64,000 nucleotides of DNA from Photobacterium atrarenae (GCF_024380015.1 NZ_CP101508.1:1550902-1614901); one strand, 5' to 3'; counted from the stretch's first letter, positions 28,192-37,970 are shown. The notes: a model not told the origin generated them from the sequence alone. Numbers and translations: made by a program.

Positions 28192-29088
28192 CTAATAATG
28201 CCAGGGGAATCGGCTGAAATCCTGACCGCGTTTTTCCAGAAACGCATCACGTCCTTCTTGCGCTTCATCGGTACCATAGGCAAGGCGCGTGGCTTCACCG
28301 GCAAACAGCTGCTGGCCGACCAGGCCGTCGTCCGGCAGGTTAAAGCCGTATTTCAACATCCGCATCGCTGTGGGGGATTTGCTGTTGATCGCTTTGCCCC
28401 AGCGCAATGCTTCATCTTCCAGTGAGAAATGGTCGATCACTTTATTCACCATGCCCATCTCATAGGCTTCCTGGGCGCTGTAATCAAAGCCGCAGAAGAA
28501 GATCTCCCGCGCGCGTTTCTGGCCGATCATCTTGGCCAGGTAGGCAGAACCATAACCAGAATCAAAAGAGGCAACATCCGGGTCGGTTTGCTTAAACACC
28601 GCATGCTCTTTTGAAGCCAGGGTTAAATCGCACACCACGTGCAAACTGTGTCCGCCGCCCACGGCCCAGCCCGGAACTACGGCAATCACAACTTTCGGCA
28701 TAAAGCGGATCATCCGCTGGACTTCGAGAATATGCAGGCGTCCCATCCGGGCCTGATCAGCTTTACCGGCTTCTGCGCCTTCATATTTGTAGCCGTCTTT
28801 GCCACGAATCCGCTGATCACCCCCAGAGGAGAACGACCACTGGCCTTTGTGCGACGGGCCGTTCCCGGTCAGCAGGACACAACCGACATCAGACCATTGG
28901 CGGGCATGATCCAGAGCCGTAAACAACTCATCGACTGTTTTGGGACGAAAGGCGTTGAGGCAATCCGGGCGATTAATGGCAATGCGCACCGTACCCTGGT
29001 CTTTGGCACGATGGTAAGTGATATCTTCGAATTCGAAGCCCGGGACTTCTTCCCACAGCGCCGGGTTAAAAATTTCTTTGCGAGTCAT
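28192..29088 (-). CDS. menB: 1,4-dihydroxy-2-naphthoyl-CoA synthase, mycobacterial (type II) form
   Basis: A 298-residue crotonase-fold enzyme closing the second ring in menaquinone synthesis. SSGGDQRIRG and VGGGHSLHVVCDLTLAS form the oxyanion holes. The active-site stretch KQTDPDVASFDSGYGS has Asp169, Ser174 and Asp176 (equivalents of Mycobacterium D185, S190, D192), whereas E. coli MenB has Gly at the first position and uses bicarbonate. The segment GPSHKGQWSF and the C-terminus KRGQDFSRFPWHY also follow the mycobacterial type. It stands alone here, with no other men genes nearby. Confidence 0.88.
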   Translation of the reverse strand: MTRKEIFNPALWEEVPGFEFEDITYHRAKDQGTVRIAINRPDCLNAFRPKTVDELFTALDHARQWSDVGCVLLTGNGPSHKGQWSFSSGGDQRIRGKDGYKYEGAEAGKADQARMGRLHILEVQRMIRFMPKVVIAVVPGWAVGGGHSLHVVCDLTLASKEHAVFKQTDPDVASFDSGYGSAYLAKMIGQKRAREIFFCGFDYSAQEAYEMGMVNKVIDHFSLEDEALRWGKAINSKSPTAMRMLKYGFNLPDDGLVGQQLFAGEATRLAYGTDEAQEGRDAFLEKRGQDFSRFPWHY

Positions 29089-29979
29089 GATGACGAACCT
29101 CTAGATCTGGTTGCATGCTGAAGGCTCTAGGCTAGGCGCTCGTGACCAAATGTCAATGATTTCTATAGGGAAATTAAGTTTCCGGTTGCATAAGCAGCAG
29201 GTGGTGGTTTGGCTAGGGGAACTGTAGAGCGCCGGAAAAAGCTCCGACGCTATGAGGATCGGTGGCAAGTCTGGATGAGTCCTGTGTTGTGGGGATGTTA
29301 GTGGATACCCTGAAAGTAAACGTACTGTCTTTGTGGATGAGTGCTGACGCAGATCGAGAACACGAACATGCCCGTTATGTTCGATAGTAAAACCGTGCAT
29401 AGATATCAAATTAGAGTTTAAGTGCTTGCTACTCAAACCGATGGCTTTACTATCACAGGAATTGAGTATGCATCGTGTTTTGTATTGTTGGCATTTTATG
29501 CGTTGTGTGTGGACGTTGGGAGTATTTGAGAGAAAATTGGGTTTGATATGATGGTTTGAACGAAAAGGGAGTATAGTCCTGTTTTCACAGTACTGGTGAT
29601 CATAAACAATCCTTCTCAGGAAACGGCAGTTTGTATCTCAAGGCTCAGTTGGATCAGCTGTACCCGTCAATGACGCCGGAAGTCAGATGGGTTACAAATC
29701 TTTTTGAAGATGCACGAGAGAGGCTGATTAAATCGGCATAACGCATCAATGTGACTGGTCATGGCAGAAAGTGTGGTATTGGGGCGACAAAGATGCCGCT
29801 GGCTGGATACCATACCGAAATTATACTCTTGTAGGTAGCCTGTTTCTTTAATTGAGTGCGTCTCTTCAAGCCAGTTGTTTTTTATTCTCATTTCGCTTCC
29901 ATTGTGAAAGGAATTTTAATGAAACTGTAGCGATAAAATACGTTGTGTTCTGTATTCAAGGGAAAAGGAGTTTTGCGTT
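29089..29979. other. Long intergenic region with possible gene remnants
   Basis: About 890 bases without a credible gene. A plus-strand open stretch at 29592-29741 (no start codon) encodes a protein-like tail with LKAQLDQLYPSMTPEV and LFEDARERLIKSA before its stop; a second open stretch at 29732-29851 in another frame is Trp-rich (DWSWQKVWYWGDKDAAGW). These may be decayed coding sequence. Minus-strand frames of 111 and 74 codons look like chance. Confidence 0.4.
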
Positions 29980-30489
29980 ATGTTACCGAAACAGACATAT
30001 ATTATTGATAGAGTTTTACATTGGGTTTCATCATTGACCATTCTGTTTCTCCTGCTCGATATGGGGACAAGGACCCACCTTATCGATTACAGAATTAAGG
30101 GGGCAATAGCGCATAAGCAAGACGCGATTGAGTTACATATGATCATGGGCTTGTTCCTCTTTGTGGTTTTGCTGATGCGACTCATCTGGACTCGTTTTTT
30201 TCTGCACCCGGAGTATCAGGTTCAATATCAAAGCAGAAAACATAAATGGCTTGTGCTTACCATACATAATTCTATGTACATGACGTTACTTTTACTGATG
30301 TGCTCAGGGTTATTCATGGTGTCTAACTATGAGCATCCATTAAATATTCTGGGCGTGTTTCAATTTTCGGATTCTGGCGTAAACCAGAGTATATTTCTGA
30401 GCGCAAATAATTGGCATTTGTGGTTTGAAAGCCTTATTTACTTTCTAATATTTATACATTTTTCCGGTGCCGTGTATAACCGACGATAG
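29980..30489 (+). CDS. Cytochrome b561 family protein
   Basis: A 169-residue membrane protein with four hydrophobic helices and histidines placed as in cytochrome b561/Ni-hydrogenase b-type proteins: His14 (RVLHWVSS), His53 (ELHMIMG), His96 (TIHNSMY) and His160 (IHFSGAVYN). These would hold two haems b between quinone and an unknown partner, possibly as a superoxide:quinone oxidoreductase (CybB-like). The last helix runs straight to the C-terminus. AAAAGGAG upstream of ATG 29980 is a good ribosome site. It is not in an operon. Confidence 0.82.
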   Translation: MLPKQTYIIDRVLHWVSSLTILFLLLDMGTRTHLIDYRIKGAIAHKQDAIELHMIMGLFLFVVLLMRLIWTRFFLHPEYQVQYQSRKHKWLVLTIHNSMYMTLLLLMCSGLFMVSNYEHPLNILGVFQFSDSGVNQSIFLSANNWHLWFESLIYFLIFIHFSGAVYNRR

Positions 30490-30675
30490 CTGCCGATGAA
30501 TACAAGACAGCGCATCCATGTTAAGTGATGCGTGCAGGAGGGATTATACGCGGGCTACCCTCGCTTAGCTTGTCAATTCAGTCTGCGCCCACGGGAAATC
30601 GTGGGCGGAGTCAGAAACGATGTGTTTAAGTGCTGTTTAAGATGGATACGCCTGAATCGGAAGACTATAGAATAA
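30490..30675 (+). other. Intergenic run of inverted repeats
   Basis: CGCATC/GATGCG (30511-30516, 30527-30532), then CGCCCACG-GGAAAT-CGTGGGCG (30586-30607). No T run follows either, so they are not ordinary terminators; they may fold a structured RNA leader or be relics. Confidence 0.35.
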
Positions 30676-30789
30676 ATGCGGAACTTGAGCAGGTCGTTCC
30701 GCATGGTTTCGACAATTAAAAAGCTCCTGTCAATCTGTGGTGTAAGTCAGGAAGCTGCGTTATTGCACTTCATTGCTATCGGTAAGTAA
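30676..30789 (+). CDS. Possible small ORF, 37 residues
   Basis: ATG 30676 to TAA 30789 encodes a 37-residue peptide with a basic start (MRNLSRSFRMVSTIKK) and a hydrophobic helical end (LLSICGVSQEAALLHFIAI). The start codon lies in a 9-base inverted repeat (ATGCGGAAC/GTTCCGCAT, 30676-30684 and 30696-30704) that could hide it. A hairpin with AACCGCACG/CGTGCGGTT (30796-30804, 30829-30837) and a T-rich tail follows. No strong ribosome site. Weak candidate. Confidence 0.3.
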   Translation: MRNLSRSFRMVSTIKKLLSICGVSQEAALLHFIAIGK

Positions 30790-30948
30790 GTTTTCAACCG
30801 CACGAAATGAGAAAAGTGTTTATCAATCCGTGCGGTTTGGTTTTTCAAACCTCATGGCGCGTTGCCCGGTCGCTACAGTCTGGGATATGACAAGGCGACT
30901 GATTCTTGTCACAATAGCGCTTCTGAGATCACAGCATAAGCATTGTTC

Positions 30949-33327
30949 ATGTCACCGTCGTTACCGATTGATTCCCTGAAAGATACTTTTCTGACCCAAC
31001 TGAAATCCCATCACCTGGTGGTTGAGGCTGAAACCGGCTCCGGGAAGTCGACCCGCTTGCCTGTCTGGGCGGCAGAGCATGGCCGAGTGCTGGTGGTTGA
31101 ACCGCGCCGGGTGGCTTGTACCGCGCTGGCAGAATATGTCGCTCAGTTACGCGGCGATCGCTTGGGGCAGGGCGTTGGCTACGCCATCCGATTTGATAAC
31201 CGATTCAACGCGCAAAGCAACATCGTGTTTGTGACCCCAGGGGTGGCGCTGCGCTGGCTCAGTGAAGATCAGCTGGCGGCATTTGACACCGTGATCATAG
31301 ATGAATTTCATGAGCGCCGCTGGGATACCGACCTGCTGCTGGCTTTACTGAAACAGAAGCAGACCCACCGGCTGGTGGCGACCTCGGCAACCATGGACAG
31401 CCGGAGGCTGGCGCAATACCTTGGTGCCGAGCGGCTGCAGGCGACCGGACGTAATTATACGGTTGAGGTTAGCCACCTGGCTTCAGACAGCCGTAATATG
31501 CCGGATGTTCGGGGCGTCGAGAAGAAAGTGGCAGAAGCGATTTTACCGCTGCACCAACAGCATCAGGATATTCTGGTCTTTTTGCCAGGCCGCAAAGAGA
31601 TCGCGCAATGTGCGGCACAACTCAAGCAGGTGTTTGCGGCGGCGATTGCAGCGCAGCAAATCGACGTGATTGCCTTGCATGCCTCGGTCAGTGATGCCGA
31701 GCGTCACCGGGCCCTGACAGAGAGTGACAAGCAGCGGATCATTCTGGCGACCAATGTTGCCGAGACCTCGCTGACCATCCCCGGCGTGACTCTGATTATC
31801 GACAGTGGGCTGGAGCGGCGGACGCACCAGCGCAACGGCCGCACCGTGCTAGGCCTGCATGCTATTTCTGCTGCCAGCGCCGAGCAGCGCAAAGGCCGGG
31901 CCGGGCGGATCAGTGCCGGGCACTGTATTCGTCTTTATGGTAAAGCCGCGCCGATGGAACGGCTCACGCCACCGGAGTTGCAGCGCGAAGAGTTGGTCGA
32001 GCCGATGTTGGCCGCGGCAAGTTGCGGCTCGCGTCTGGAGGACTTGAGTTTTGCCGATCCGGTACCGGAAAAATCCCTGGCGCAAGCACAGGACAAGTTG
32101 CTGCAGATGCAGGCGATTGATTCGAGCGGGCAGATCACGGCGCATGGCCAGCTGTTGTATCCACTGCCCATCGATACCCTATTTGCCCATCTGATCACCG
32201 CGATGCCGGATAAAGCTTCTCGGGAGGCGATGGTGGATCTGGCGGCCGGTCTGAGTGTCTATCAGCGGATCTGGCAGATGCCGGGCGGCGAGGAAAGCCG
32301 GGAAAAACTGGCGCAGTGGGAGCCGCATCATTGTGATGCGATGGCGTTGATTAAGCTGCTGCGCGGCAGCGTACCGGAATGGTTGACGATCGATCGCGAT
32401 GTGCTGGCCGAAGCGCGCCAGTTATCACAGCAGATGCGAGACGCGCTGGCGCTGCCGGATTTAGACGTGGCGAGTGCTGTGCGGCGTGAAGCCTGGTTGA
32501 GCGCCGTGATGCGCGCAGTGCCGGAGCTGGTCTATGTGCGCCGACAAAAGCGTCGTCAGGCGCTGGGCAACGGGTTTGGTGAAGTCAGTATCGGCCGGGA
32601 CAGCCGGTTTCCGGAGCAGGCTGAAGCGGCAGTGGTGTTCGATCAGTTTGCGCTGCCCGGTAAAGGTGTGAAACAGAACCTGGTGCTGGCGACCTGCATG
32701 GCGCCGGTGCCTTTTTCGCTGCTCAATGAACTGGATTTTGGCGAAGCGCAGCTGGGTGAAGCGGAAGTGACCGAAGCGGGTTGCCAGGTCGCCCACCACC
32801 GGGTGTATGCGGGCCGGGTAATCGAGACCCGTTGGCAGGCGCCGCAGGGAGCGTCGGCGCTGGAAGCGCTGGTCGATATGGTGCTGGACGGGCTGTTGGT
32901 CGACGGACTGGCCGCGCAGATCCGCGCCGATATCCATCAGTGGAACCTGTATCTGGCCTTGGGGCGCTACCAGGCCGAGGTCTGCACGCGGACACCTGAA
33001 CCTGTCGAGGTTCGTACGTGGCTTCAGGCCCAGCTGGAAGCGCTGGGTGTGGAGTCGGCAGAGGATCTGGCATTATTCAGTGCAGAAGATTTTCCGTTCG
33101 AGGGTATTCCGGAGTGGGAGCGGGCGGACTTTGATACTGAGTTTCCCTACCAGGTGGTGCTGACCGATTTAACTCTCAATATTGAATATCAGGTGGCCGG
33201 CAAGCGGGTGCTGGCAATATATGCTGGCGGGAATCGTAAGGCGGATCCCAAACGCTGGGAGCTGCCGCGCTGGCAGGGTTGGAAAATCCGTTACCGCAAA
33301 GCCAGCCGGACGATTGATATCAAATAA
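30949..33327 (+). CDS. DEAH-type ATP-dependent helicase, HrpB-like
   Basis: A 792-residue superfamily 2 helicase. Motifs in order: EAETGSGKSTRLPVW (I), VVEPRRVACTAL (Ia), VIIDEFHERRWDTDL (II, DEFH rather than DEAH), TSATMDSRR (III), ILVFLPGRKEIAQ (IV), LATNVAETSLTIPG (V), QRKGRAGRISAG (VI). The N-terminal half resembles HrpB. The C-terminal third (from about residue 540) does not show the usual HrpB ending and is probably a divergent lineage. RNA substrate unknown. ATG 30949 is used; an earlier TTG adds two residues. Confidence 0.8.
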   Translation: MSPSLPIDSLKDTFLTQLKSHHLVVEAETGSGKSTRLPVWAAEHGRVLVVEPRRVACTALAEYVAQLRGDRLGQGVGYAIRFDNRFNAQSNIVFVTPGVALRWLSEDQLAAFDTVIIDEFHERRWDTDLLLALLKQKQTHRLVATSATMDSRRLAQYLGAERLQATGRNYTVEVSHLASDSRNMPDVRGVEKKVAEAILPLHQQHQDILVFLPGRKEIAQCAAQLKQVFAAAIAAQQIDVIALHASVSDAERHRALTESDKQRIILATNVAETSLTIPGVTLIIDSGLERRTHQRNGRTVLGLHAISAASAEQRKGRAGRISAGHCIRLYGKAAPMERLTPPELQREELVEPMLAAASCGSRLEDLSFADPVPEKSLAQAQDKLLQMQAIDSSGQITAHGQLLYPLPIDTLFAHLITAMPDKASREAMVDLAAGLSVYQRIWQMPGGEESREKLAQWEPHHCDAMALIKLLRGSVPEWLTIDRDVLAEARQLSQQMRDALALPDLDVASAVRREAWLSAVMRAVPELVYVRRQKRRQALGNGFGEVSIGRDSRFPEQAEAAVVFDQFALPGKGVKQNLVLATCMAPVPFSLLNELDFGEAQLGEAEVTEAGCQVAHHRVYAGRVIETRWQAPQGASALEALVDMVLDGLLVDGLAAQIRADIHQWNLYLALGRYQAEVCTRTPEPVEVRTWLQAQLEALGVESAEDLALFSAEDFPFEGIPEWERADFDTEFPYQVVLTDLTLNIEYQVAGKRVLAIYAGGNRKADPKRWELPRWQGWKIRYRKASRTIDIK

Positions 33328-33332
33328 CACCG

Positions 33333-33782
33333 CTAGGAAGGCTGAGCGGAGAGCTTGGCACGGATAAAGTCGCTGTGGCTGACATAAATCAGCTCAGCGA
33401 CCTGGCGGATCACCGCTTCTTCCAGTGGATCGATGAACCCATCGGCATATGCCACCTGCCACATGGCTTCAATCAGCTGGTAGCGCTGCTCAGGCATCAG
33501 GCTGCGCAATTTATTGGTAAATTCATAGAGCGACACCGATTGCAGCCTATTGGTACTCGCTTTTTCAATCAGAAACGTTGCTTCCTCTTCACCCATGTCT
33601 AACAGTCTTGTCAGTAAATGAACTTTCGCGGACTGCTCTTTGGGATCGACCTGATGGTCGGCTGCGGAAACTTCGCACAGGAGTGCCGCCATCGCCAGCT
33701 GGAGGCTGGGTGTATCGACGGCACCGCTATCTTCTCCCTCATGCATGACCTGGCGGAGCAGGGTGCGTAGCTGTCTGAACAT
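33333..33782 (-). CDS. TerB family protein
   Basis: A 149-residue helical protein of the TerB (tellurite resistance B) type. Two acidic motifs typical of TerB metal sites are visible: VSAADHQVDPKEQSAKVHLL near residue 40 and VAYADGFIDPLEEAVIRQVA near residue 118. Start at ATG 33782 (MFRQLRTLLRQ) with GAGAGAGAA upstream. Stand-alone TerB proteins bind divalent metal and act in envelope stress contexts, but this one has no ter operon neighbours. It converges with the helicase gene, five bases from its stop. Confidence 0.8.
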   Translation of the reverse strand: MFRQLRTLLRQVMHEGEDSGAVDTPSLQLAMAALLCEVSAADHQVDPKEQSAKVHLLTRLLDMGEEEATFLIEKASTNRLQSVSLYEFTNKLRSLMPEQRYQLIEAMWQVAYADGFIDPLEEAVIRQVAELIYVSHSDFIRAKLSAQPS

Positions 33783-34030
33783 CTTGGATTCTCTCTCACT
33801 TGTTGCCTGAGCGACAGGCGTGACTGGCACTTATACTGTGTAAGACAGCCGTGATGGCTTTGGGTTCCAGACCCATATTCAGTTCTGCTCTCAGGCCGAC
33901 AGCAGTCGTGACCGGTGCGGGAAAGACGAGCTGTTGCGGGCGGTCAGGTTCGGATACCGCACCTCACGCAGAGTTGTGGTAGAATTGCGTCAGTTTCATT
34001 CAATACCCAGCTGAAAAATCAGGAATTCCT

Positions 34031-37000
34031 TTGACTCAGTCGAATACTTCTCAGCCAGACGTTTTCAATAATGAAAAAACGCTCAAAGCCGCGATTCAGG
34101 ATTGCATGATTCGCGATCGCTTTCGTTTGCACAAGCGTGTGCAAGGTGCGGCCAGAATTAACAATGAACAAGCCAGACATGCCGTGTTTGATGAAATTGC
34201 CATGGATATTGCCAAGTCCATGCAAACGGCAGAACTGCGGGCAACGCAGCGACCGAAAGTGACCTATCCGCCGCAGCTTCCGGTCAGCCAGAAGAAAGAT
34301 GATATCGCCGAAGCGATTCAAAATAACCAGGTGGTGATTGTTGCCGGTGAAACCGGATCGGGGAAAACGACCCAGCTGCCGAAAATCTGCTTAGAGCTGG
34401 GGCTGGGGACGAAGGGGATGATCGGTCATACCCAGCCGCGGCGTCTTGCGGCGCGCTCAGTAGCCAGCCGGATTGCAGAAGAGCTGGCGTGTGAAATGGG
34501 CTCAGCGGTGGGGTATAAGGTCCGGTTTAACGATCAGGTGTCTGATCGCAGTCAGATCAAGCTGATGACCGACGGGATTTTGCTGGCGGAAATTCAGAAC
34601 GATCGATTCCTGAACCAGTACGACACTATCATTATCGATGAGGCCCACGAACGCAGCCTTAATATCGACTTCATTCTGGGCTATCTGCGTGAGCTGTTGC
34701 CGAAGCGCCCGGATCTGAAAGTGATTATTACCTCGGCGACGATTGATCCTGAGCGATTCTCCAAGCACTTCAATAATGCGCCGATTATCGAAGTCTCCGG
34801 TCGAACCTACCCGGTTGAAGTCCGTTACCGCCCGGTCAGTGAAGATGGTGAAGACAGTGATCGCGATCAGCTGCAGGCAATTTTTGATGCGGTCGATGAA
34901 CTGTGTGACGAAGGTCTGGGCGATATCCTGATCTTTATGAACGGTGAGCGTGAAATCCGTGATACGGCCGATGCGCTGGAGAAACGGAACTTACGTGATA
35001 CCGAGATCCTGCCGCTCTATGCCCGCTTGTCGGCCGGCGAGCAAAATCGCGTGTTCCAGCCCCACGCCGGGCGCCGGATCGTGCTGTCGACCAACGTTGC
35101 GGAAACCTCACTGACGGTGCCGGGGATCCGCTATGTGATCGATCCGGGGACGGCGCGGATCAGCCGCTATAGTTACCGGACCAAGGTGCAACGCCTGCCG
35201 ATTGAGCCGGTTTCTCAGGCCAGTGCCAACCAGCGAAAGGGCCGTTGTGGCCGGGTTGCGGAAGGGATCTGTATTCGCCTGTATTCGGAAGAAGATTTCC
35301 TGTCCCGCCCGGAGTTTACCGATCCGGAAATTCTGCGTACCAATCTGGCTTCCGTTATTTTGCAGATGACGGCGATTGGCCTGGGGGATATTCAGGCCTT
35401 CCCGTTTGTTGAAGCGCCGGATAACCGCAATATTCAGGATGGTATCCGCCTGCTGGAAGAGCTGGGCGCGATGAATACCAAAGCCAAAGATCCGCGCAAG
35501 CGACTGACCAAGATCGGTCGTCAGCTGGCCCGGTTACCGATTGACCCGCGTCTGGCCCGGATGGTGCTGGAAGCGCCGAAACACGGTGCGTTGCGTGAAG
35601 TGATGGTGATTGCCTCGGCGCTGTCGATTCAGGATCCGCGTGAGCGACCGATGGAGAAACAACAGGCCTCTGACGAAAAACACCGTCGGTTCTATGACAA
35701 AGAGTCGGATTTCATGACCTTTGTGAACCTGTGGGCGTACGTACAGGAGCAGCAAAAAGCGCTATCGGGGAACCAGTTCCGCCGTCAGTGTAAGAAAGAT
35801 TACCTGAATTACTTACGGGTACGGGAGTGGCAGGATATCTATTTCCAGGTTCATCAGGTGGTCCGTGAGCTGGATCTGCGGATGAATCAGCAGGAAGCCA
35901 GCTACGAAGGGGTACATACCGCGCTGCTGGCGGGGATGTTGTCCCATGTCGGCCTGAAAGATCAGGAAAAGAATGAATACCAGGGGGCGCGGAACGCCCG
36001 CTTCAACATTTTCCCGGGCTCCGGCATTTTCAAGAAGCAGCCGAAATGGATCATGGTGGCTGAGCTGGTTGAAACCTCCAAGTTGTGGGGCCGGATTGCA
36101 GCCAAGATCCAGCCGGAGTGGATCGAGCCGCTGGCGGAGCACCTGCTCAAGCGCAGCTATAGTGAGCCGCACTGGGAGAAGAAGCAGGCTTCCGTGGCCG
36201 CGTTTGAAAAAGTGACTCTGTATGGGATCCCGGTTGTCGCTAAACGGAAAGTCAATTACGGCAAGATTGATCCCGTGGTTTCCCGTGAGCTGTTTATTCG
36301 CTCGGCGCTGGTGGAAGGGGACTGGGAAACCAAGCATAAGTTCTATCATCAGAACCGAAAACTGCTGCGGGAAGTGGAAGAGCTGGAGCATAAGTCCCGT
36401 CGCCGCGACATTCTTATCGATGATGATGCCTTGTTTGAGTTTTATGATCAGCGCATTGACCACACTGTGGTGTCCGGGCGTCACTTTGACACCTGGTGGA
36501 AGCAGGCATCGAAGGAAGATGCAGAGCTGCTTAACTTTGAACGCGATATGCTGTTCAGAGGCGATGCCAGTCATGTCACCGATCTGGATTATCCGAACTT
36601 CTGGCATCAGGGGAACCTCAAGCTGAAACTGAGCTACCAGTTTGAGCCGGGAGAAGATAGTGACGGTGTCACGGTGCATGTGCCGCTGCCGATCTTGAAT
36701 CAGGTCGAGCCGGACGGTTTCGACTGGCAGATCCCGGGCCTGCGTCAGGAGCTGGTGGTCGCGCTGATCAAATCGCTGCCGAAACCGGTGCGTCGTAATT
36801 TCGTCCCGGCACCAAACTATGCTGATGCCTTCCTGGCGCGCAGCGAAGCCATGGCAATGCCATTACTCGATGCGCTGGAGAAAGAGCTGAAGCGGATGAC
36901 GGGTGTTACCGTACTGCGTGAAGACTGGAATCTCGATCAGGTGCCGGATCACTTGAAGATCACCTACCGCGTGGTCGATCATCGCAACCGCAAGCTGAAA

Positions 37001-37945
37001 GAAAGTAAGGATCTTTACAGCCTCAAAGACGGCCTGAAAGAGAAGGTACAGGAAACGCTGTCGAAGGTGGCGGATGATGACATCGAGCAGGACGGCTTGA
37101 AAACCTGGAGTTTCGGGAAATTGCCGGAGCGTTATCAGCAGAAGCGGGGTGGCTTTGAAGTGAAAGCTTATCCGGCGATTGTCGATAACAAGGACTCGGT
37201 CGGGATCAAGCTGTTCGAAACTGAAGAAGAGCAGCGCACGGCGATGCAGCAGGGTCAGCGCCGTCTGGTGCTGCTGAACGTGCCGTCGCCGATCAAGTAT
37301 CTGCATGCCAACCTGCCGAATAAATCCAAGCTTGGGCTGTACTTCAACCCGTACGGTCGGGTGATGGATCTGATTGATGACTGTATCGCCTGTGGCGTCG
37401 ACAAGCTGATCGAAGAAAGGGGTGGCCTGGTGTGGGAGCCGGAAGCCTTTGAAACGCTGAAAGAGCATGTCCGGGCTGAACTGGGTGATACGGTAGTGGA
37501 CATTGCCAAGCAAGTCGAAGCGATTTTGACCACAGCCTTTAACATTAATAAGCGCCTGAAAGGTCGGGTGGATCTGACCATGGCTTTCGCGTTGTCAGAT
37601 ATTAAGGCGCAAATCGAAGGCTTGATCTTTAAAGGCTTTGCCACCGAGTGTGGCTGGAAGCGCCTGCCGGACATTCTGCGCTACATGAAAGCCATTGAGC
37701 GCCGGATGGAAAAGCTGCCGATTGATCCGAATAAAGATCGCATGCACATCATGAAGGTTGAGTCTGTGATGTCGGATTACAAAGAGCTGCTGAATAAGAT
37801 CCCGAAAGGCCAGCCGGTGCCGGAAAAAGTGAAAGAGATCCGCTGGATGATCGAAGAGCTGCGGGTCAGCTACTTTGCTCAGCAGCTGGGTACGCCGTAT
37901 CCGGTGTCTGATAAGCGAATTCGAAATGCGATCAGCGAATGTTGA
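34031..37945 (+). CDS. hrpA: ATP-dependent RNA helicase HrpA
   Basis: A 1304-residue DEAH-box helicase nearly colinear with E. coli HrpA (1300 residues). GETGSGKTTQLPKI, GHTQPRRLAARSVASRIAEE, IIIDEAHERSLNIDF, TSATIDPERFSKHF, STNVAETSLTVPGI and QRKGRCGRVAEG are all intact, and the long C-terminal region (KPVRRNFVPAPNYADAF, RWMIEELRVSYFAQQLGTPY) is conserved. HrpA resolves stalled or colliding ribosomes and processes mRNAs. The start appears to be TTG 34031 with AGGAAT upstream. A terminator follows. Confidence 0.95.
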   Translation: MTQSNTSQPDVFNNEKTLKAAIQDCMIRDRFRLHKRVQGAARINNEQARHAVFDEIAMDIAKSMQTAELRATQRPKVTYPPQLPVSQKKDDIAEAIQNNQVVIVAGETGSGKTTQLPKICLELGLGTKGMIGHTQPRRLAARSVASRIAEELACEMGSAVGYKVRFNDQVSDRSQIKLMTDGILLAEIQNDRFLNQYDTIIIDEAHERSLNIDFILGYLRELLPKRPDLKVIITSATIDPERFSKHFNNAPIIEVSGRTYPVEVRYRPVSEDGEDSDRDQLQAIFDAVDELCDEGLGDILIFMNGEREIRDTADALEKRNLRDTEILPLYARLSAGEQNRVFQPHAGRRIVLSTNVAETSLTVPGIRYVIDPGTARISRYSYRTKVQRLPIEPVSQASANQRKGRCGRVAEGICIRLYSEEDFLSRPEFTDPEILRTNLASVILQMTAIGLGDIQAFPFVEAPDNRNIQDGIRLLEELGAMNTKAKDPRKRLTKIGRQLARLPIDPRLARMVLEAPKHGALREVMVIASALSIQDPRERPMEKQQASDEKHRRFYDKESDFMTFVNLWAYVQEQQKALSGNQFRRQCKKDYLNYLRVREWQDIYFQVHQVVRELDLRMNQQEASYEGVHTALLAGMLSHVGLKDQEKNEYQGARNARFNIFPGSGIFKKQPKWIMVAELVETSKLWGRIAAKIQPEWIEPLAEHLLKRSYSEPHWEKKQASVAAFEKVTLYGIPVVAKRKVNYGKIDPVVSRELFIRSALVEGDWETKHKFYHQNRKLLREVEELEHKSRRRDILIDDDALFEFYDQRIDHTVVSGRHFDTWWKQASKEDAELLNFERDMLFRGDASHVTDLDYPNFWHQGNLKLKLSYQFEPGEDSDGVTVHVPLPILNQVEPDGFDWQIPGLRQELVVALIKSLPKPVRRNFVPAPNYADAFLARSEAMAMPLLDALEKELKRMTGVTVLREDWNLDQVPDHLKITYRVVDHRNRKLKESKDLYSLKDGLKEKVQETLSKVADDDIEQDGLKTWSFGKLPERYQQKRGGFEVKAYPAIVDNKDSVGIKLFETEEEQRTAMQQGQRRLVLLNVPSPIKYLHANLPNKSKLGLYFNPYGRVMDLIDDCIACGVDKLIEERGGLVWEPEAFETLKEHVRAELGDTVVDIAKQVEAILTTAFNINKRLKGRVDLTMAFALSDIKAQIEGLIFKGFATECGWKRLPDILRYMKAIERRMEKLPIDPNKDRMHIMKVESVMSDYKELLNKIPKGQPVPEKVKEIRWMIEELRVSYFAQQLGTPYPVSDKRIRNAISEC

Positions 37946-37970
37946 TTTGACTTCTATCACGTTATGAAAA

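Noticed and set aside
27897-28304. 135-codon minus-strand frame overlapping the menB 3' end
   Set aside because: It crosses the menB terminator, is Lys/Thr low-complexity from the T-rich tract, and overlaps a well-supported gene.
29101-29436. 111-codon minus-strand frame upstream of menB
   Set aside because: No ribosome site, no protein-like motif, and it occupies the expected menB promoter region.
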